A stretch of 64,000 bases of DNA, from the NCBI GenBank assembly GCA_950295325.1, contig OX485808.1, positions 20,294,527 through 20,358,526 of the forward strand, read 5' to 3'. The notes below the pieces were generated by a model. The model did no database searches, had not been told where the DNA came from, and saw only the letters and a list, made by a program, of their open reading frames with translations. This document shows positions 1 through 12,648 of the stretch, in pieces. The stretch is from Polytrichum commune. Its lineage: Eukaryota > Streptophyta > Polytrichopsida > Polytrichales > Polytrichaceae. The first letter of the stretch is position 1. Each line of letters begins with the position of its first letter. A program made the translations under genes and the position numbers.

Positions 1-3000
1 GTTCTATATTGGACAATTATATGAATACTATGGCCGACCAATACAGTCAGGGGACCCTCACGGAATATGACGTCGTGAGGAGCACCCAGTTTGTGGACGA
101 CTTGTCCCGACCGGTATGTGTTTCTCGCACTCTGCATCCTCAGTTGGCCAACACTAATGCATGGCCTTGTGGCAACATGGAAAACGTGCCTGTAAGTAAT
201 TCTGATTTATGCACATTCACATTGAATTGCACTCTTTTGCAACGTCGTTGAAGTAGTTAGCTGTCATTTCCACCACAAATAGGTCTTGCATTGACACTCA
301 TGTGTTCCCCCTTTGTATATACAGGTATTTAGAGGTGCATCAGCGCAACCACAGAGGATCGACCAATCACAGGTCCGACCCCTCCCCTCCTCACCAGTGC
401 AGTCGCCCTGAGATCATACCGATGTCTCTTTATTGTCCTTCTCCCGTGCATTATGAATTGGATGTAATGCAGTTCTCTCCTGGCATTGCCAATGTAACAT
501 ATTGGATGCCCTGCATATAGTTGTCTAGGTTCCGTGCTCATGGTTGGTATGCCCCAGACGAAGATAAACTTGCCTACTCACAAATCATTGTATGCAGATA
601 TTCAGCATGCCTTATTCAGCGCCCTATCACCAACAACAGAACACAATTCCGTGGCAATCTGTCCAGCCGGTTTATGGAAGTATGGGTGGTCTACCCCAAT
701 CCATGTACAATCCGTATATTGGTACACCAGTTACTCCATCCAATGCATACAACAATCACGTGTCATATCCTGCACAGCCACGAGACACGCAGTTCGATGG
801 GACTACCTCTGGCCGCGCATTGTTGCCGCAGCAGAATCGGCCACAAGGTGCACCATTTGGCTCCCCACCCAGTCATGCGGCAGCCGCAGAATACTACACA
901 TCAGGACAGGTGCAAAATCCACCACATGAAAGTACGCAACCTCGCACACGGACACAGTGTATGCCTGTGGAAGCTGCGGAGGGCCAGACAGTTGCTGGAC
1001 TCCTAACTGGAATGGGACAAGGCAGTTGTGGGCAACAAAGAGAAACCCATACAACCAGAGATACGAGTGGGGGTCGTGTGGAGTCTAGCAAGGTTTTGGG
1101 AGCAGAGAGTGCACGGCCAGCGCCATCAACATTGGGGCGGCAATCTGTTCACACAGTTGCCAGTGCCCATACATCATCGGAAGGAGGTACCTTGCGCGAC
1201 CGGCGTCACTCCCTGAAGGAGCCATCTTTGGTGATAAATACAAACAATAGCCCCACATTGTTAAGTCCAACATCCAGTAAGTCATCCCCACCCTCCACGT
1301 TGTCACAGAGAAAGCAACTTAGAGTAGAAGAGAAGTCATATCTAAAAGAAGTGAAAAGATCCATTGCAGAAGGTAGAGTGCCACAAGTCCGGCTCGAACA
1401 AAACCACAATGGTGCCATAGTCAAATACAAAGCGCAATTCTTGAACGCACTCAAACTAGCTGCACTTGCAATTGTTCCATGCGCCGATATAGACATAAAG
1501 AATCCATGCACCATGCAAGAAATCATGAGAGAAGTGAAGCGACAGTTCATAATAGAGAAGCCACTCCCGGACGGCATGGTAGAGGGGTATCTCCAACGTC
1601 TATACAAGAGAAATAGATCATTGTATCATCGTCAATGGCTCCTACACGGTGATAGTAGCAGGCCTGATGATTGTTCATCAGCGGCATGGTTGCAATTGGT
1701 AGATTACTGGAAGTCATCGGAAGGGAGCAGAGAATGCGAGAGAAACAAGGCAAATGCATCAACAAAGAAAGGCACGGGAGTACGTTATCATATCCTCTCC
1801 TTGTACTATGAAAATTTGTAATGAGGATTCAGCTGTTCCTAGTTCAGGAATTGTGAGGTCCACCGTTCTTTGGTGGCTGCAAGGATTTGTCTCCCCTCAC
1901 ACCTCCTTGGGGTGTGCAATTCTTGACACCTGTCCTAACTCATCACTTTGTTTGGGTGTATGTAGGCAAAACGCCATAGTACCTCCAGAGATAGGAGATC
2001 CACAACCGAAAGTGAAGGTGGCGCTCGTTGCAGCTCCTATGCGCAGGAGAAAGCACATCCGGTAATATCATGAACCCCTAAATGGCCACTTTATTGTGTT
2101 TGCATGAATTTTCCAACACAGGAGTCCCACTGATTGACGGCAGGAGTTCAGGAAGTATAACACTTGTATTTTCCCCCTAAACCAGACTGCACACGTAGAA
2201 TCTCTAACCCATGGGTGTGCTGCCCATGTTATGAACCTGCAGAAAGAAAATCCCTTACGGGGTACGGGACTGCCGCGTCTATCGCACACATCGTCGTCAT
2301 CGAAAATTTCTTCTTCGGACGGTCTTGTGGAGCGACCGCCCATGCTCGACATTAGCAACAAACTCCATGCATTGGTAGATGAGTTTGTATCTAATTTGTC
2401 GTCAGAATGTGACTCTCTAGCTAACATTGTCTGTGTTGAAGCCCATAAGTATGTCGCACACGACAGTGCATTAACTCAGACACAGACTCAGAGGCCGAGC
2501 AATCGCACGACGTCAGAGGTGTTGAAGGGGTTGACCAGGCCCTCCACCACTCCCTTAACCACATTGCAGAATAGAGAAGGCAAGTCACATGTGCAACCGG
2601 GCAAACCAAACTTCCAGGCAGGCAACAAAGGAAATAGAGAGGAGGACAGTGACTTGCGATACATGAAGAACACGAAGGCGAAAAGTGCAGCTCCGCAGGA
2701 GTTGGACGACACAGTTCCCTTTAGAGTTCTGGAAGTGGATATTGAGGTCCAGACGGCGAAGGATGTCCCACATCGTGGCGGCCGCACAAATCACACGGCG
2801 GCGAGAGGGAGACCCAACCAACCTGTTGAGCTATTGTCATCCGACTCAACTTCGGATGAAAGCCCTCGTGCACGCGCCAAACAATCTGTGAGAAAGCCAG
2901 TCACCCAATTTGCCACAAAGGGAAGAGACTCAACCTCTCAAAGGAGCTCAAGAAGGAAGGAGACTAGGAGCCCCTCCTGGTCTCCAGAGAGTTCACATTT

Positions 3001-4112
3001 GATGAACTATTCATATGAGGAGGATACGGCAGGACTTGGTGGGACAAGTCCTCATGGTGAAACGACGTTCCCAAAGTTGAGGTGGCCTGCGGACTTAGGC
3101 GATGGCTACCTTGATGGAGGTTCTGGTCAGAAAAGTGACGACAATGATGTACATAGCAAAACAATGAACGGGCCCAAACATGAAAGGTTAAAATCCGATG
3201 TGGACATCAGCCTGGAAGAGGGTGATGAATCTAATGGAGAAGATACTGGACGCGATGCAATCCAAACAGAATCAGATGGCGAAGAGCTGCCTGTGCTACC
3301 CAAGGTTCCAGTGAAGCGGAAGGTGGCGAATCCACCCAAAGTCTCCGAGAGAAGGACCCAAAGAGGCAATGCAAAAAGTACAAGTCCCTCGACAAAGAGA
3401 CAGAGAACTCCGCAGATGGATGCATCTGTCATCACTCAACTTTCATTTGCCAGGCGGCCTCCCAATAGTGTGAGTGTTCCACCTTCTGGTTGTGACTGTA
3501 ATGCATAATAGAATTGTCGTCTTCAAAGTTGGCTGAAGTTGACCCTGTAATTAAACGAATGGCAGTGACTTGATATAATTGTGGGTATCGATATTTGTGT
3601 CGCAGAGTCCAATCAGAGTCAGAGTAAAGGTTTGGGTTTTGCATCCAAAGTTCGACGGGAAGGTTGTGGCGGAGGCCTACGCCGGAATCAACCACAAGTC
3701 TAGGTGCCTAAACGACGAGCAGGATTTATGCAAGAAAGGAGAACAAATGATTAGTGTAATAAGAGTGTTCTACAAAGACACTCCGGTGATGTTCAAGAAG
3801 GAAGGGCGCTACCCAAAGCACATCGCCTTCCTGGACCAAGCAGAGGGACTGCCCAACAGTCCCATATTGTGGGGCGTATGCTACATAATGCAGATTCCGA
3901 CTATGGAAGAAATAACTCGGTTGATGGGTAAGCTCACCTCAGCTGTTTGTGGCAGGGCATCCTCCAATGCGGTTGGAGAGGGGCCGAAAGGGAAGAGAAC
4001 GAACTCACCATCCACCACGACAGAATCTTTGGAAGCTGCCAAGCCGCGGGATTCTTCGCAATTGAGGAAGAAGACCGAGCAGAACAGACCCCCCAACAAG
4101 AAGGGTACCTAA
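1..4112 (+). CDS. En/Spm (CACTA)-like accessory transposase gene, 5' end outside window
   Basis: Six exons can be chained: 1-191, 325-372, 598-1779, 1966-2061, 2243-3469 and 3606 onward. All splice sites are GT..AG and every junction up to 3606 is phase 0. The chained frame has no stop until 4110-4112; a donor at 3928 (after ATG G, GTAAGC) is an alternative end. The early part is rich in Gln, Pro, Tyr and Met. Around 1320-1779 lies a charged segment ending with LVDYWKSSEG and NKANASTKKGTG, which resembles the end of the plant Ptta/En/Spm domain (Transposase_24). The 2243-3469 exon is polar and low in complexity. The last exon (VWVLHPKFDGKVVAEAYAG ... LPNSPILWGV) resembles the C-terminal Transposase_23/TNP1 domain. 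In CACTA elements such a protein binds subterminal repeats; that role is inferred. I found no CACTA terminus. The frame is open at the left edge, so the gene starts upstream. Family assignment is from memory and moderate; it could be another plant transposon gene. Confidence 0.5.
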
Positions 4113-6719
4113 ATGCCAAACAAAGTGAATGGTAAGAGGAAGGTCCCACCCAATGTCAATTGCAATGTTTGAGTCTTGTAAGTAGTGTTATTTGCAGTAA
4201 CAGACCCTCACGCGAAGCACAAGGAGTTGACGGATTTGTCGCCGACAAATTGTAGTGGAACTGATCCAATTCAGCCCTGTATTTGTTGACCCTCAACCCC
4301 AATATGCATAATAATTTCGGTTGTGCAGCTGTGCCCCCTATGTGTAGTAGGAGGTGGAGATTTATTAATTAAGGTGCAGGAAAGCTGTGCGGCCAAATTC
4401 AGCATATAAATGTCAACAACACGTGATATGTTTACAGGCGACGAGTTCCCCCCACCCCCTCCCCACCATTCATGGATTTTGTTTATTGATAATGTCACTT
4501 TTATTACATCACATATTTTATGTTGGATGATCCCTTGAATGAGTTCATGAGGACACTTGTTTGGATATGAAATGTTGTTACTTGCAAGGTTTAGCCTCAC
4601 GCCAGCCATGCACGGTATTTGTGAGAACACCCAGAACTTTGAAGAATAGTATGTAGTGCAGGTGCAGACTATTGTTTATCAACGCATTGTAATTGAGGTG
4701 TGCCGCACAGTAAGCTGCTCGGCATTCCTTGGACACACATGCAAGCTGATATGAATGTGTTGAAAGGACAGGTTGTATTTCACACCTACTCGCAGCGACA
4801 TATTTAGAGGCATGACTCCGAATTTGTCCGGGAATTTTAACGTCCAGGTGGTTTCTTGCAGTACGGGGACGGTGTCGCAATCTGTTTATGAGTCGGTTAC
4901 CTGGAATTCGTGCGGGATGCAGACATTGATGACTGCCCACAGCGAAATTGGACTGCCCTCTGGAGAAGAGCCCCAGCATATGGAGCACAGCAACCCGGTG
5001 GAACACATAATGGAAATTGTGGAATCTTGATTGACAAAGTTGGTGGGAGCGATTGGAATGAGCCTACATTTGGTCACCGTGGAAGGAGACCATCGGACGA
5101 CGCTGTAACTAGGAGATATGTATTTTAGTATGGACATATGTAGGAATTTCCGAGTTCCATGAACTGCATAATTAGATGATGTCAATGCCACAGTTTACAT
5201 ATGGACATGTTTTTGTAGGATGAAGCAAGAAGTTTGCCTTGGTCTTATGTGGAGTGATATGTGGCTCTGATACTCACAAATGACCACAAAATTGTAGACT
5301 TGATGGCAAGGAGGACATATATGATTTCAAAACATTCTGGCGTTGAATTGGCAATTTTGAATGATACCCAATTTATGTGGCGAGAGTTCCTTGCTCGTCC
5401 TCCATTATATGTGTTGGTTTTCGTGGAAAGCAACGTATATGCTGCATTTTTTTCACTTTACAATGGTGTAGTTACTGGCATAATGCCCTGCATTCTAATG
5501 AGCTAAGAATTGTTGTTATCGGAGTGTTGCATACATCTTGTACGCTCCGAGTATGAAGCAATCCATGGGCATGCATGAAATGTCTGTGAACATTGGATTG
5601 ATACAATATTATGTACAGCATTAAGTGCATTGATCCATTGCCGTATGCATGGGTTTCTCGTTTTTAGTCTGCAACTTCATTTTGAGCAGGTTCCATGTGA
5701 TGTGTCGGTGTCAGAATCACATTTCACACGACACATAGGCAGTAAAACCAACTTTGTACACATCCAAACTCAATTTGCTGAGGTTCCGTTGCCCTTCATT
5801 CTACTGAAAGACTAGCCACTCAAAGGTGTTCTTCTCACTATTGTTCTTTAACCATGTGCATCCGATGTGGAATAAATTCATGTTTGAATCTCTGCTTAGT
5901 CGTGACCTCAGACCTATGGCACCCTGAACCTGTGCGTTGATGGCTTATTCGTCGGGGCCTCCATTTTTGGAGGTGTCTCCTTAATGTTGCCCACCATTTA
6001 GCATCGTGAGTTGAGCTCCAGTGCAGTTCCCGCCTCCCACTCTCCCGTGGAGAATACTGGCTCCATCAAAGATGACAATAAGTGTCTCCAAGTCCAACCA
6101 GCTAATTGTTGGGAACTTTCGGTCCGTCTTTACTACTTTGAGCCAGTTTGCATATATTCAGCCAAAAAGTCAGCCATTTTTCACTAGGTTCTTGAACGTT
6201 CACTGGAAGTTTCTCAAACTCATCCGCCTTAAGGTCTTGTGAATGGCGGACAGTACAGTAAGATTGGTACACACTGCGTTGATTTGCACGCATGGTAGAG
6301 AAGATTGCATAGGACTGGGCCATTTTATGGTACATGACTGCACGATTTACAGCTAAAACCATCAGTACACCAACCACAACACAAGCGAAAAAGTCAAGTC
6401 AGTAATTGCATTCCGGTTGCTTGTTCTCCTTCGATATTCACATCTTGTTCATAATTACAAGAGAGGAAATTAGTATTGGAGCGCGCAGCACTGCGAACAC
6501 CGATGCATTCAATGAAGGAATGGCATGTACTCCAAACACGCGTGGAACATATACATGTACACTCGTATTTTCATTCGGCACTCAATGGAAATTGCAAGTG
6601 TAGCATGATTTCACGTTTGGCGCAACACCCCACAAAACAGTGGTCAAAAGAACCGCAATAGAAAAACGACTGTGGTTTTTTTTAACCATGTTTTCTACTA
6701 GTGCATCTTGTTGATGGTT
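4113..6719. other. gene-free stretch with short ORFs only
   Basis: I found no coding region that I recognise between the end of the transposase-like gene and the integrase relic. The open frames (for example 5261-5506 plus) are under 100 codons and resemble no family I know. The first few hundred bases may be the 3' untranslated part or terminus of the upstream transposon, but no inverted terminal sequence could be paired. Confidence 0.4.
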
Positions 6720-7346
6720 GAGCGGTTTGCCAAGTTGGCACACATGGTGCCGATTGTGGGAACCGCCACCGCGTTGGAGACCGCATAGCCTTTTCTCAAA
6801 GCATGGTTGAGGCACCACGGGTTGCCAAGAGTGATTGTGTGGGATCAAGATCCAAAGTTCACAAGTGCATTTTCAATGCATTTCTCTAAGGAGGTCGGAA
6901 TGAAACTAAGGTTTAGCACGGCCTTGCATTCCCAAGTGGATGGGAAAGCGGAGGATGTGAATGGAGTCTTGAAGCAATACTTGAGGAACTTGGTGGGGGC
7001 GGACCAAGGAGATTTGGCGGACTATGTGGGTCGAGCGGAGTGTAATTGCAATGTAGCCACGCACTTGGCTACCAAGGGGTGGTCTTTCGTGGTGGCTTAT
7101 GGAGTGGATGCGCTCCAACCTATTAACCTAGCTCTCGAGGGGGCACATTCAACACTAGAGTTCAACCAAGATGGTGAGGATTTGGCCAAGGATGGTGAAC
7201 AAGTCTTGGAGATGACCAAGTTGTTGGTGGAGAAAGCCCGAAGGTGCTACGGAGTGCAAGTCAATGCCGGAAGACGCGAAGTGGAGAATGAGGACTTTTT
7301 TTTTGAATGTTGGCATACAAGAGAAAGTTTCAGGGAGTTAATTTAA
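6720..7346 (+). pseudogene. Ty3/gypsy retrotransposon integrase fragment
   Basis: The translated frame reads ERFAKLAHMVP, then HHGLPRVIVWDQDPKFTS, then LHSQVDGKAEDVNGVLKQYL. This is the catalytic core (rve) of Ty3/gypsy integrases, with the aspartate of the D-P-K-F stretch and the glutamine-rich Q-x-D-G-x-x-E region in place. An in-frame TAG at 6786-6788 breaks the frame. The part upstream of 6720 is out of frame. The C-terminal part leaves the family frame at the T run near 7293-7300, after QVNAGRREVENED. No protease, reverse transcriptase, primer site or LTR was found next to it. The piece is a dead relic, probably from a Tekay/Del- or Reina-like chromovirus; the clade is a guess. Confidence 0.85.
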
Positions 7347-10300
7347 AATCACATCCATGCAGTTGGAATATGGATCCTTATCCACCAAATCATTTTACAA
7401 GCATTTTTCTTCAAAATCAAATAAAAATTCCGAGATGTATCAAAATCACTTGATCTTTGATATGCTTGGCTAAAAGTTTGAGTTGCATAATTTGGTGGGA
7501 AAAATAAAAACATTCGTGTCACTGTCATTGTTACTTCCCTGAATAGCTAATTTTGTAACTAAAAAAAAATCAAGGGTTCCAACCACTTCAAGGTCCATAT
7601 CTTAGAGTCATTGATATAAACTTTCGATCTGTTTGCTCTAGACAGTGCATAACTTTACTATGTCAAGGTGCAAGAACAAGAAAAAAGAAAAAAGAAAAAA
7701 GAAAAACAAGGAAAAAAGAAAATTTACCTTGAGAGATATATCTTTGAAAAACACTCACAACCACTTTTTGACTTCTTGGGCATTTAGGGGTTAACATTCA
7801 AGAGTTCTTCACTTTCATGACGATATGTCCAAACATTTCAAACCTGCTTCAGCCTATCACATATGCAAACTCACTCAAACTCACTCAATCAAATGTCAAG
7901 AACATTTGCATGTTATTCGGGCCTAGATGGTGTCCAATCCCGGGGTGCACACCAAATTACACGGTCACCTTGTAGAGAAGTGTTATGGTAGCAAAATTAG
8001 AGCGGCCTTGCATGAACTTAAAACCTTGAGAGGGAAAACCATTGTGGTTAAACATGTGATGTGGCCCACGTTATAGTCGAAACTAGAAGTGGCCATGGAG
8101 TTAATGTGGTCCCCACTAATTACACATTCTAGTGTACATGATTGTGATGCATTTATGGTTTCGTCACACTCACGGTGCACTCACTAATCAAATGCTCATT
8201 ATACTTTACATAGTAGCTCGTGTGGAGGAGAGAGCTTGGGACACAAGGAAGGCAACCCACCCACCCACCAACATCTATGGCCGAAGCTTTTATAACCCTA
8301 TAGAAACCCCCTATTGATATGTAGACAACACTCCCTACTATAGACTCCTCGAATGGGAGCAAATCCATTCGGTATGCTCTAAGACGAAGGGGCCCTCGTT
8401 CACGTCCGTAGACATTCTTGCCAAAGTTTTTCCTTAGTTTCTCTTGCTTCCTTTTTCTCTAGCTAGAACCCTAATTGGTTCGTGTAGGTGCTTTGGCCGG
8501 GAACCCATTTGCTTGAACCGGGCGCCATATTTCCGGGCTGCCCGGCGGGCGTCCCGTAATGGCGTTGTGGGGAGGTGTCTCGGAACATTGAAGCTTGTGG
8601 CGGCATTGCCCGGCCACTACTGGCTACTGCCTCTGCAACGGGCAGCATAACTTTTCGAGGCTGCCCGGCCGAGTTGATCACCCGTTGGACCACCACGGCA
8701 CCTCCTCGGGCTTGTTGAGCCTCCGGCGGTGGAGGCCGGCTCGCGTTCCGTAATATGCCTGTCAATCAAAGCTCATGAAGAAGTTGGCATGTTAAAGGAC
8801 CGTATGTGTGTGTTAATCGGCTTTTGTTATTCATGTTCTCCAAATTCTACCGATTAGGTTTACACAACGAAACACGTGTTGCATTGCCAAGTCTACGATG
8901 AAACATCAAAAAAATTATATAGATATATAGCGGTTTGAAAATGGAACTTCTTCTAATTTTGTTATGATTATTGGAAGTGCGTGTTTGCTGATTATTCGGT
9001 TGAATATGTAGGTTCTCCCCAATGTGTTTACGACTCAATGTGCAATAGTTGATAAAAGTCAACGACATAGTCTGATCTCTTTTAAACATGTGTCATTATG
9101 GTGTTTTGTTCTTTGATCCTCACCGAACCAGACACCAATCAAATAGGAGTGTCCTGTAGAGAAAACTAACCAGATAACACTTGCATACCTTACGGCAATA
9201 TTTGATAGTGTCTTTAATACATTTCTAACAACTTCGGAGAAGCTCACTTGATGATGCTTATTGACACCAAAAAGCAGCATTTCACAGTAGGTCATGTGAA
9301 TGCGCAAAACTCTTTGGACATTTAAGGGGTTCAATGTACATCCATATGCAAAAAATTTACAAGCTTTGACCATGTTTGAGAATTATAATTTCTACATTTA
9401 CAGTTTGAAACTTTATTTCATAAATTATCTTACACGTCAAGGAGCTTAATGATAAAAATTTTACTCCCATGTGTAACCCTGATCAAAGTACAAAGTATGT
9501 ATTTGCATCCACATATTTTTGCATCAAGAGGCCTGGATCGGGCCTCCTAGACACTTAGGAGTTAAACCCCCCCCCCCCCTCTCATGTGTTAATTATTGAG
9601 TGGAGAGTAGTTGTTAGACTCTGAAGGCGTAGTTCAATCTCTTTTAAACATGTGTCTTTATGGTGTTTGCTCTTAGCTCCACACCTAACCACACAACATT
9701 CAAATATAGGTGTCCTATAAGAAAAACACTTGAATAACACCCTTCGTAACATTATTCAACCGAGTTTATGCATTGGGCGGGGTTAGGAAAAAGCCAGATT
9801 TTACTCGAAATTATACTTTGTTCATTCTCACGGATAGCACTGCGCTCGCATAGAAGTTGAATAATGTTATGTTCAGGTAGACACATCTTAAATAGTTTTT
9901 TTTTGTTTTTTCCCAATAGCCCACTTCCCCTATGATATCAAACACACAATTAGGCCAAGACGGTTAGCAAAAATATATCTAGGTCGTACCCATTTTCCTT
10001 ATTATTTTTAGGACTCATATGAATATCTCGTGTATTATCAAAGTGGAGATTCATTTTCTTCTCAAATGACCATATGGGTTTACCCAATTATGTTGACTAT
10101 TGTCTCTAGAATAGTTAATAGAATTTTAGAACACAATCCCGTCACTTTTTAACACTTTTTTTTTTCGTGTCTAATCAACTTAGATCCAAAGATACCACAT
10201 ACGCATGCGTCCAATTAAGATCAATAACCAAAATAGGCCCGCTTACTTCATCTTGCACAAGGTTATTCTTCCCCTAGGTCAATTTCCAAACACTTGAATC

Positions 10301-11992
10301 TGGTCCCTGGTGGTGTATCCGGAGCATGTTGGTAGAATTATGTCATTTGTGAGTACAAATTCCATGTCTTCCCGGACCCACAAATATTGGTATGAAATAC
10401 ATGATGCCATTTTTAGATGTTCATATTGTTTGGGAAAAAATTACTAATCATGGGGTCCAAAGACTTGAAGCATGAAAATAAGCATTCCTTTGTTTACTTG
10501 AATTATGGCTTAACCTTTACCTCAACATGAGTTTTGGCCAGGAGTTGGATTGATTTGGAATACAACCCCTTCCATGTGTGGGCCACTAGTGAGCAGTGAG
10601 TACCAGCACTGGTTACAACCAGTGGCTCTCACTAGTTAAACCATCTCTAAAAGTGACCCATGCTGGTAGGAATTGTTCATTGGTGGCCCGCACCAGCAAG
10701 TGTGGGTGGGTTATAAGCTTTCGGTGCATCCTCGGAGTGACCGTGGAGGTTTGAACAAAGAACATCTTGTTTCATTTTGTTTGAAGGTCAAAACTCATTA
10801 TAATATGTGAAGAGGCGCTAAAATGAGTTTGGCCCTGAATGAACCAATAAATGGAGAGAATCAACTGCTAGTTACAGATGAACAAGGGAAAAACTGAAAG
10901 TTGTCAACATGTAACTGGTTAGTTTGGAAACACTCGGATATTGACCGATTATGCCCAAAAATCTCCCAGGACACTGGAATGAACTGACGTCTTTGAATTT
11001 ATTTGTGAAACCAATCGATGCAAAATAGAAAAAGTTGACCAACTCCCAACAAAAGTCCCATTGACTCTATAGATTGATCTCCACATTTAATGTAATCTGG
11101 ACGTGCTTCAAATTCTGCTTGGTTATTTAAAGCACTGACCCGGACGTAGGTAGATCACAGCGTTGAATTTAAAGACCCGCCTCTTGAATCATCAAGAGCA
11201 TTATCGCAAATCACAAAAAAAAAAAAAACTGGAGAACGATTGGGTCACAGTATTTGAAGCTACGAAACTGAAGCTTGAGCGAAGACCCGGTGACCACAAA
11301 GTGGTGCGTGAATTGCGCATTTATGCCTGAATCTTTGTTTCATGAATATATAAGCGCACGCTAGATCATAGAAAATATAAAAATGTGGATAATCATTGGC
11401 CCTGAAAGTTTAAGTAGCGGAACTGATGTTTGAGAAAAGACCAAGCATACGAGCGGGGGAGTCAATTGGTCCCAATTTGCAGAGAGGTTGGGATATTTTT
11501 AGTAGAACTGGTCTATTCCAATCTCCAACTGGTAAGCACTCGAGACTAGTCTTCGGAGGCATTGGCACCAAGTTGTGTAGTACCCGTGTAGTACCAAGAC
11601 ATGTCTGTTGAATATTCATCTTATTTATCTCTCTCTCCCTCTCTCTCGCACTTTTTGCGGTCTATACACGATCTATACATATAGATCATGATGTTATCTG
11701 CATGTGTACACGACTCCTTTTGAAATGGAGAAATGCTCAACTGGATGCCATGGGAAGTCGTGCTAATTTGTGGATATTTCTCCCTCGATTTGTTACAGTC
11801 GGTCCAACAACCAAGGAAGTAAGCAGATTTGAAATTAGTTCATCGGAAAACCAAAATATTGAGCAAATGGGTCAGCGCTCCTCCCACCATGTGGTTCGGT
11901 TTTGGGGATTGTACTGGGTATCTATCAAATCAACCACAAACCTGGAATGCGATAAACATTTGTGAAGGGCCTTTAGGCTTGACCCTCACTCA
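7347..11992. other. AT-rich repeat debris, no gene recognised
   Basis: The stretch holds an A-rich run (7678-7727), a patch of high GC with repeated GCCCGG words (about 8490-8760), a C homopolymer (9568-9581) and pieces of the dispersed family carrying a 'cacctaaccacac' word (about 9060-9180 and 9600-9770). A segment at 10690-10760 shares words with the fold-back element at 25854-26445. No open frame longer than about 105 codons resembles a known protein. Confidence 0.4.
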
Positions 11993-12488
11993 GGGCCACA
12001 TTCCACAATGGTCAAAGGCCATGACCACGAAATTGTGAGGGCCCTTGAAACTGATCTGAAGGCCATGCCATGGAAAATTAAGAGTGAATTTTGTGTGGTC
12101 ATGTGCCTTCTAGTGGAGTTTCAACACATAGGTGACCGGACTCTCAATCAAATGCTATTTCATTAGCATCCTACTCATGTGGGTCCCCTCCACACAATAA
12201 GGTATAATAAATCAAGGTTTGTGGGCTTTTAAGGTATCATGATCTCTCAGTTTTGTGTTAGACCACCCCTTTGAGGCGAGCTTGACGCAAAACATGGTAC
12301 ACCATGAAACATTATCCATTCGGCCATGTAGGACTCCAGGTAGGGTTTCTATCCATTCAAGCTTTCCTGGTCCCTTGGGCCCTCAAGCTCTGGTGGAAAG
12401 TGACGTGGGACAGTCTCAACATTTTCCACCAATGAGAGATTAGATTTCAATCGTCAGGGCCCTCAAGCTCTAGTGTAAAAAGTGCCCC
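11993..12488. mobile_element. Tourist-like MITE (family GGGCCACTTC), copy 1
   Basis: This 496-bp element starts GGGCCACATTCC and ends GTAAAAAGTGCCCC. It is flanked on both sides by TCA (11990-11992 and 12489-12491), a 3-bp target duplication. It aligns along most of its length with the copy at 14206-14707, sharing words such as CAAATGCTATTTCATTA and TTTTGTGTTAGA. It has no coding capacity. It sits 160 bp beyond the CDC14 stop codon, so it may lie in or near the 3' untranslated region of that gene. The 3-bp duplication suggests mobilisation by a PIF/Harbinger-type transposase; that is inference. Confidence 0.7.
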
Positions 12489-12648
12489 TCATAGTGCTCT
12501 TCAAGCTTTAAAAACAGGCTTTTGCTGTTTCTTTACCCAAGAAGAGGTGCTTCGACCACACCCAATTTCATAACTCCTATCCCTTTAGAATTTTAAGGAC
12601 TATTTGGAGCTCATAATAAACAAATTTGGGAGATGGAAAAAGTGACTG

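Noticed and set aside
534-1306. Overlapping ORFs in other frames and on the minus strand across the first 1.3 kb
   Set aside because: Codon composition and the in-phase splice chain support only the plus frame through 598-1779.
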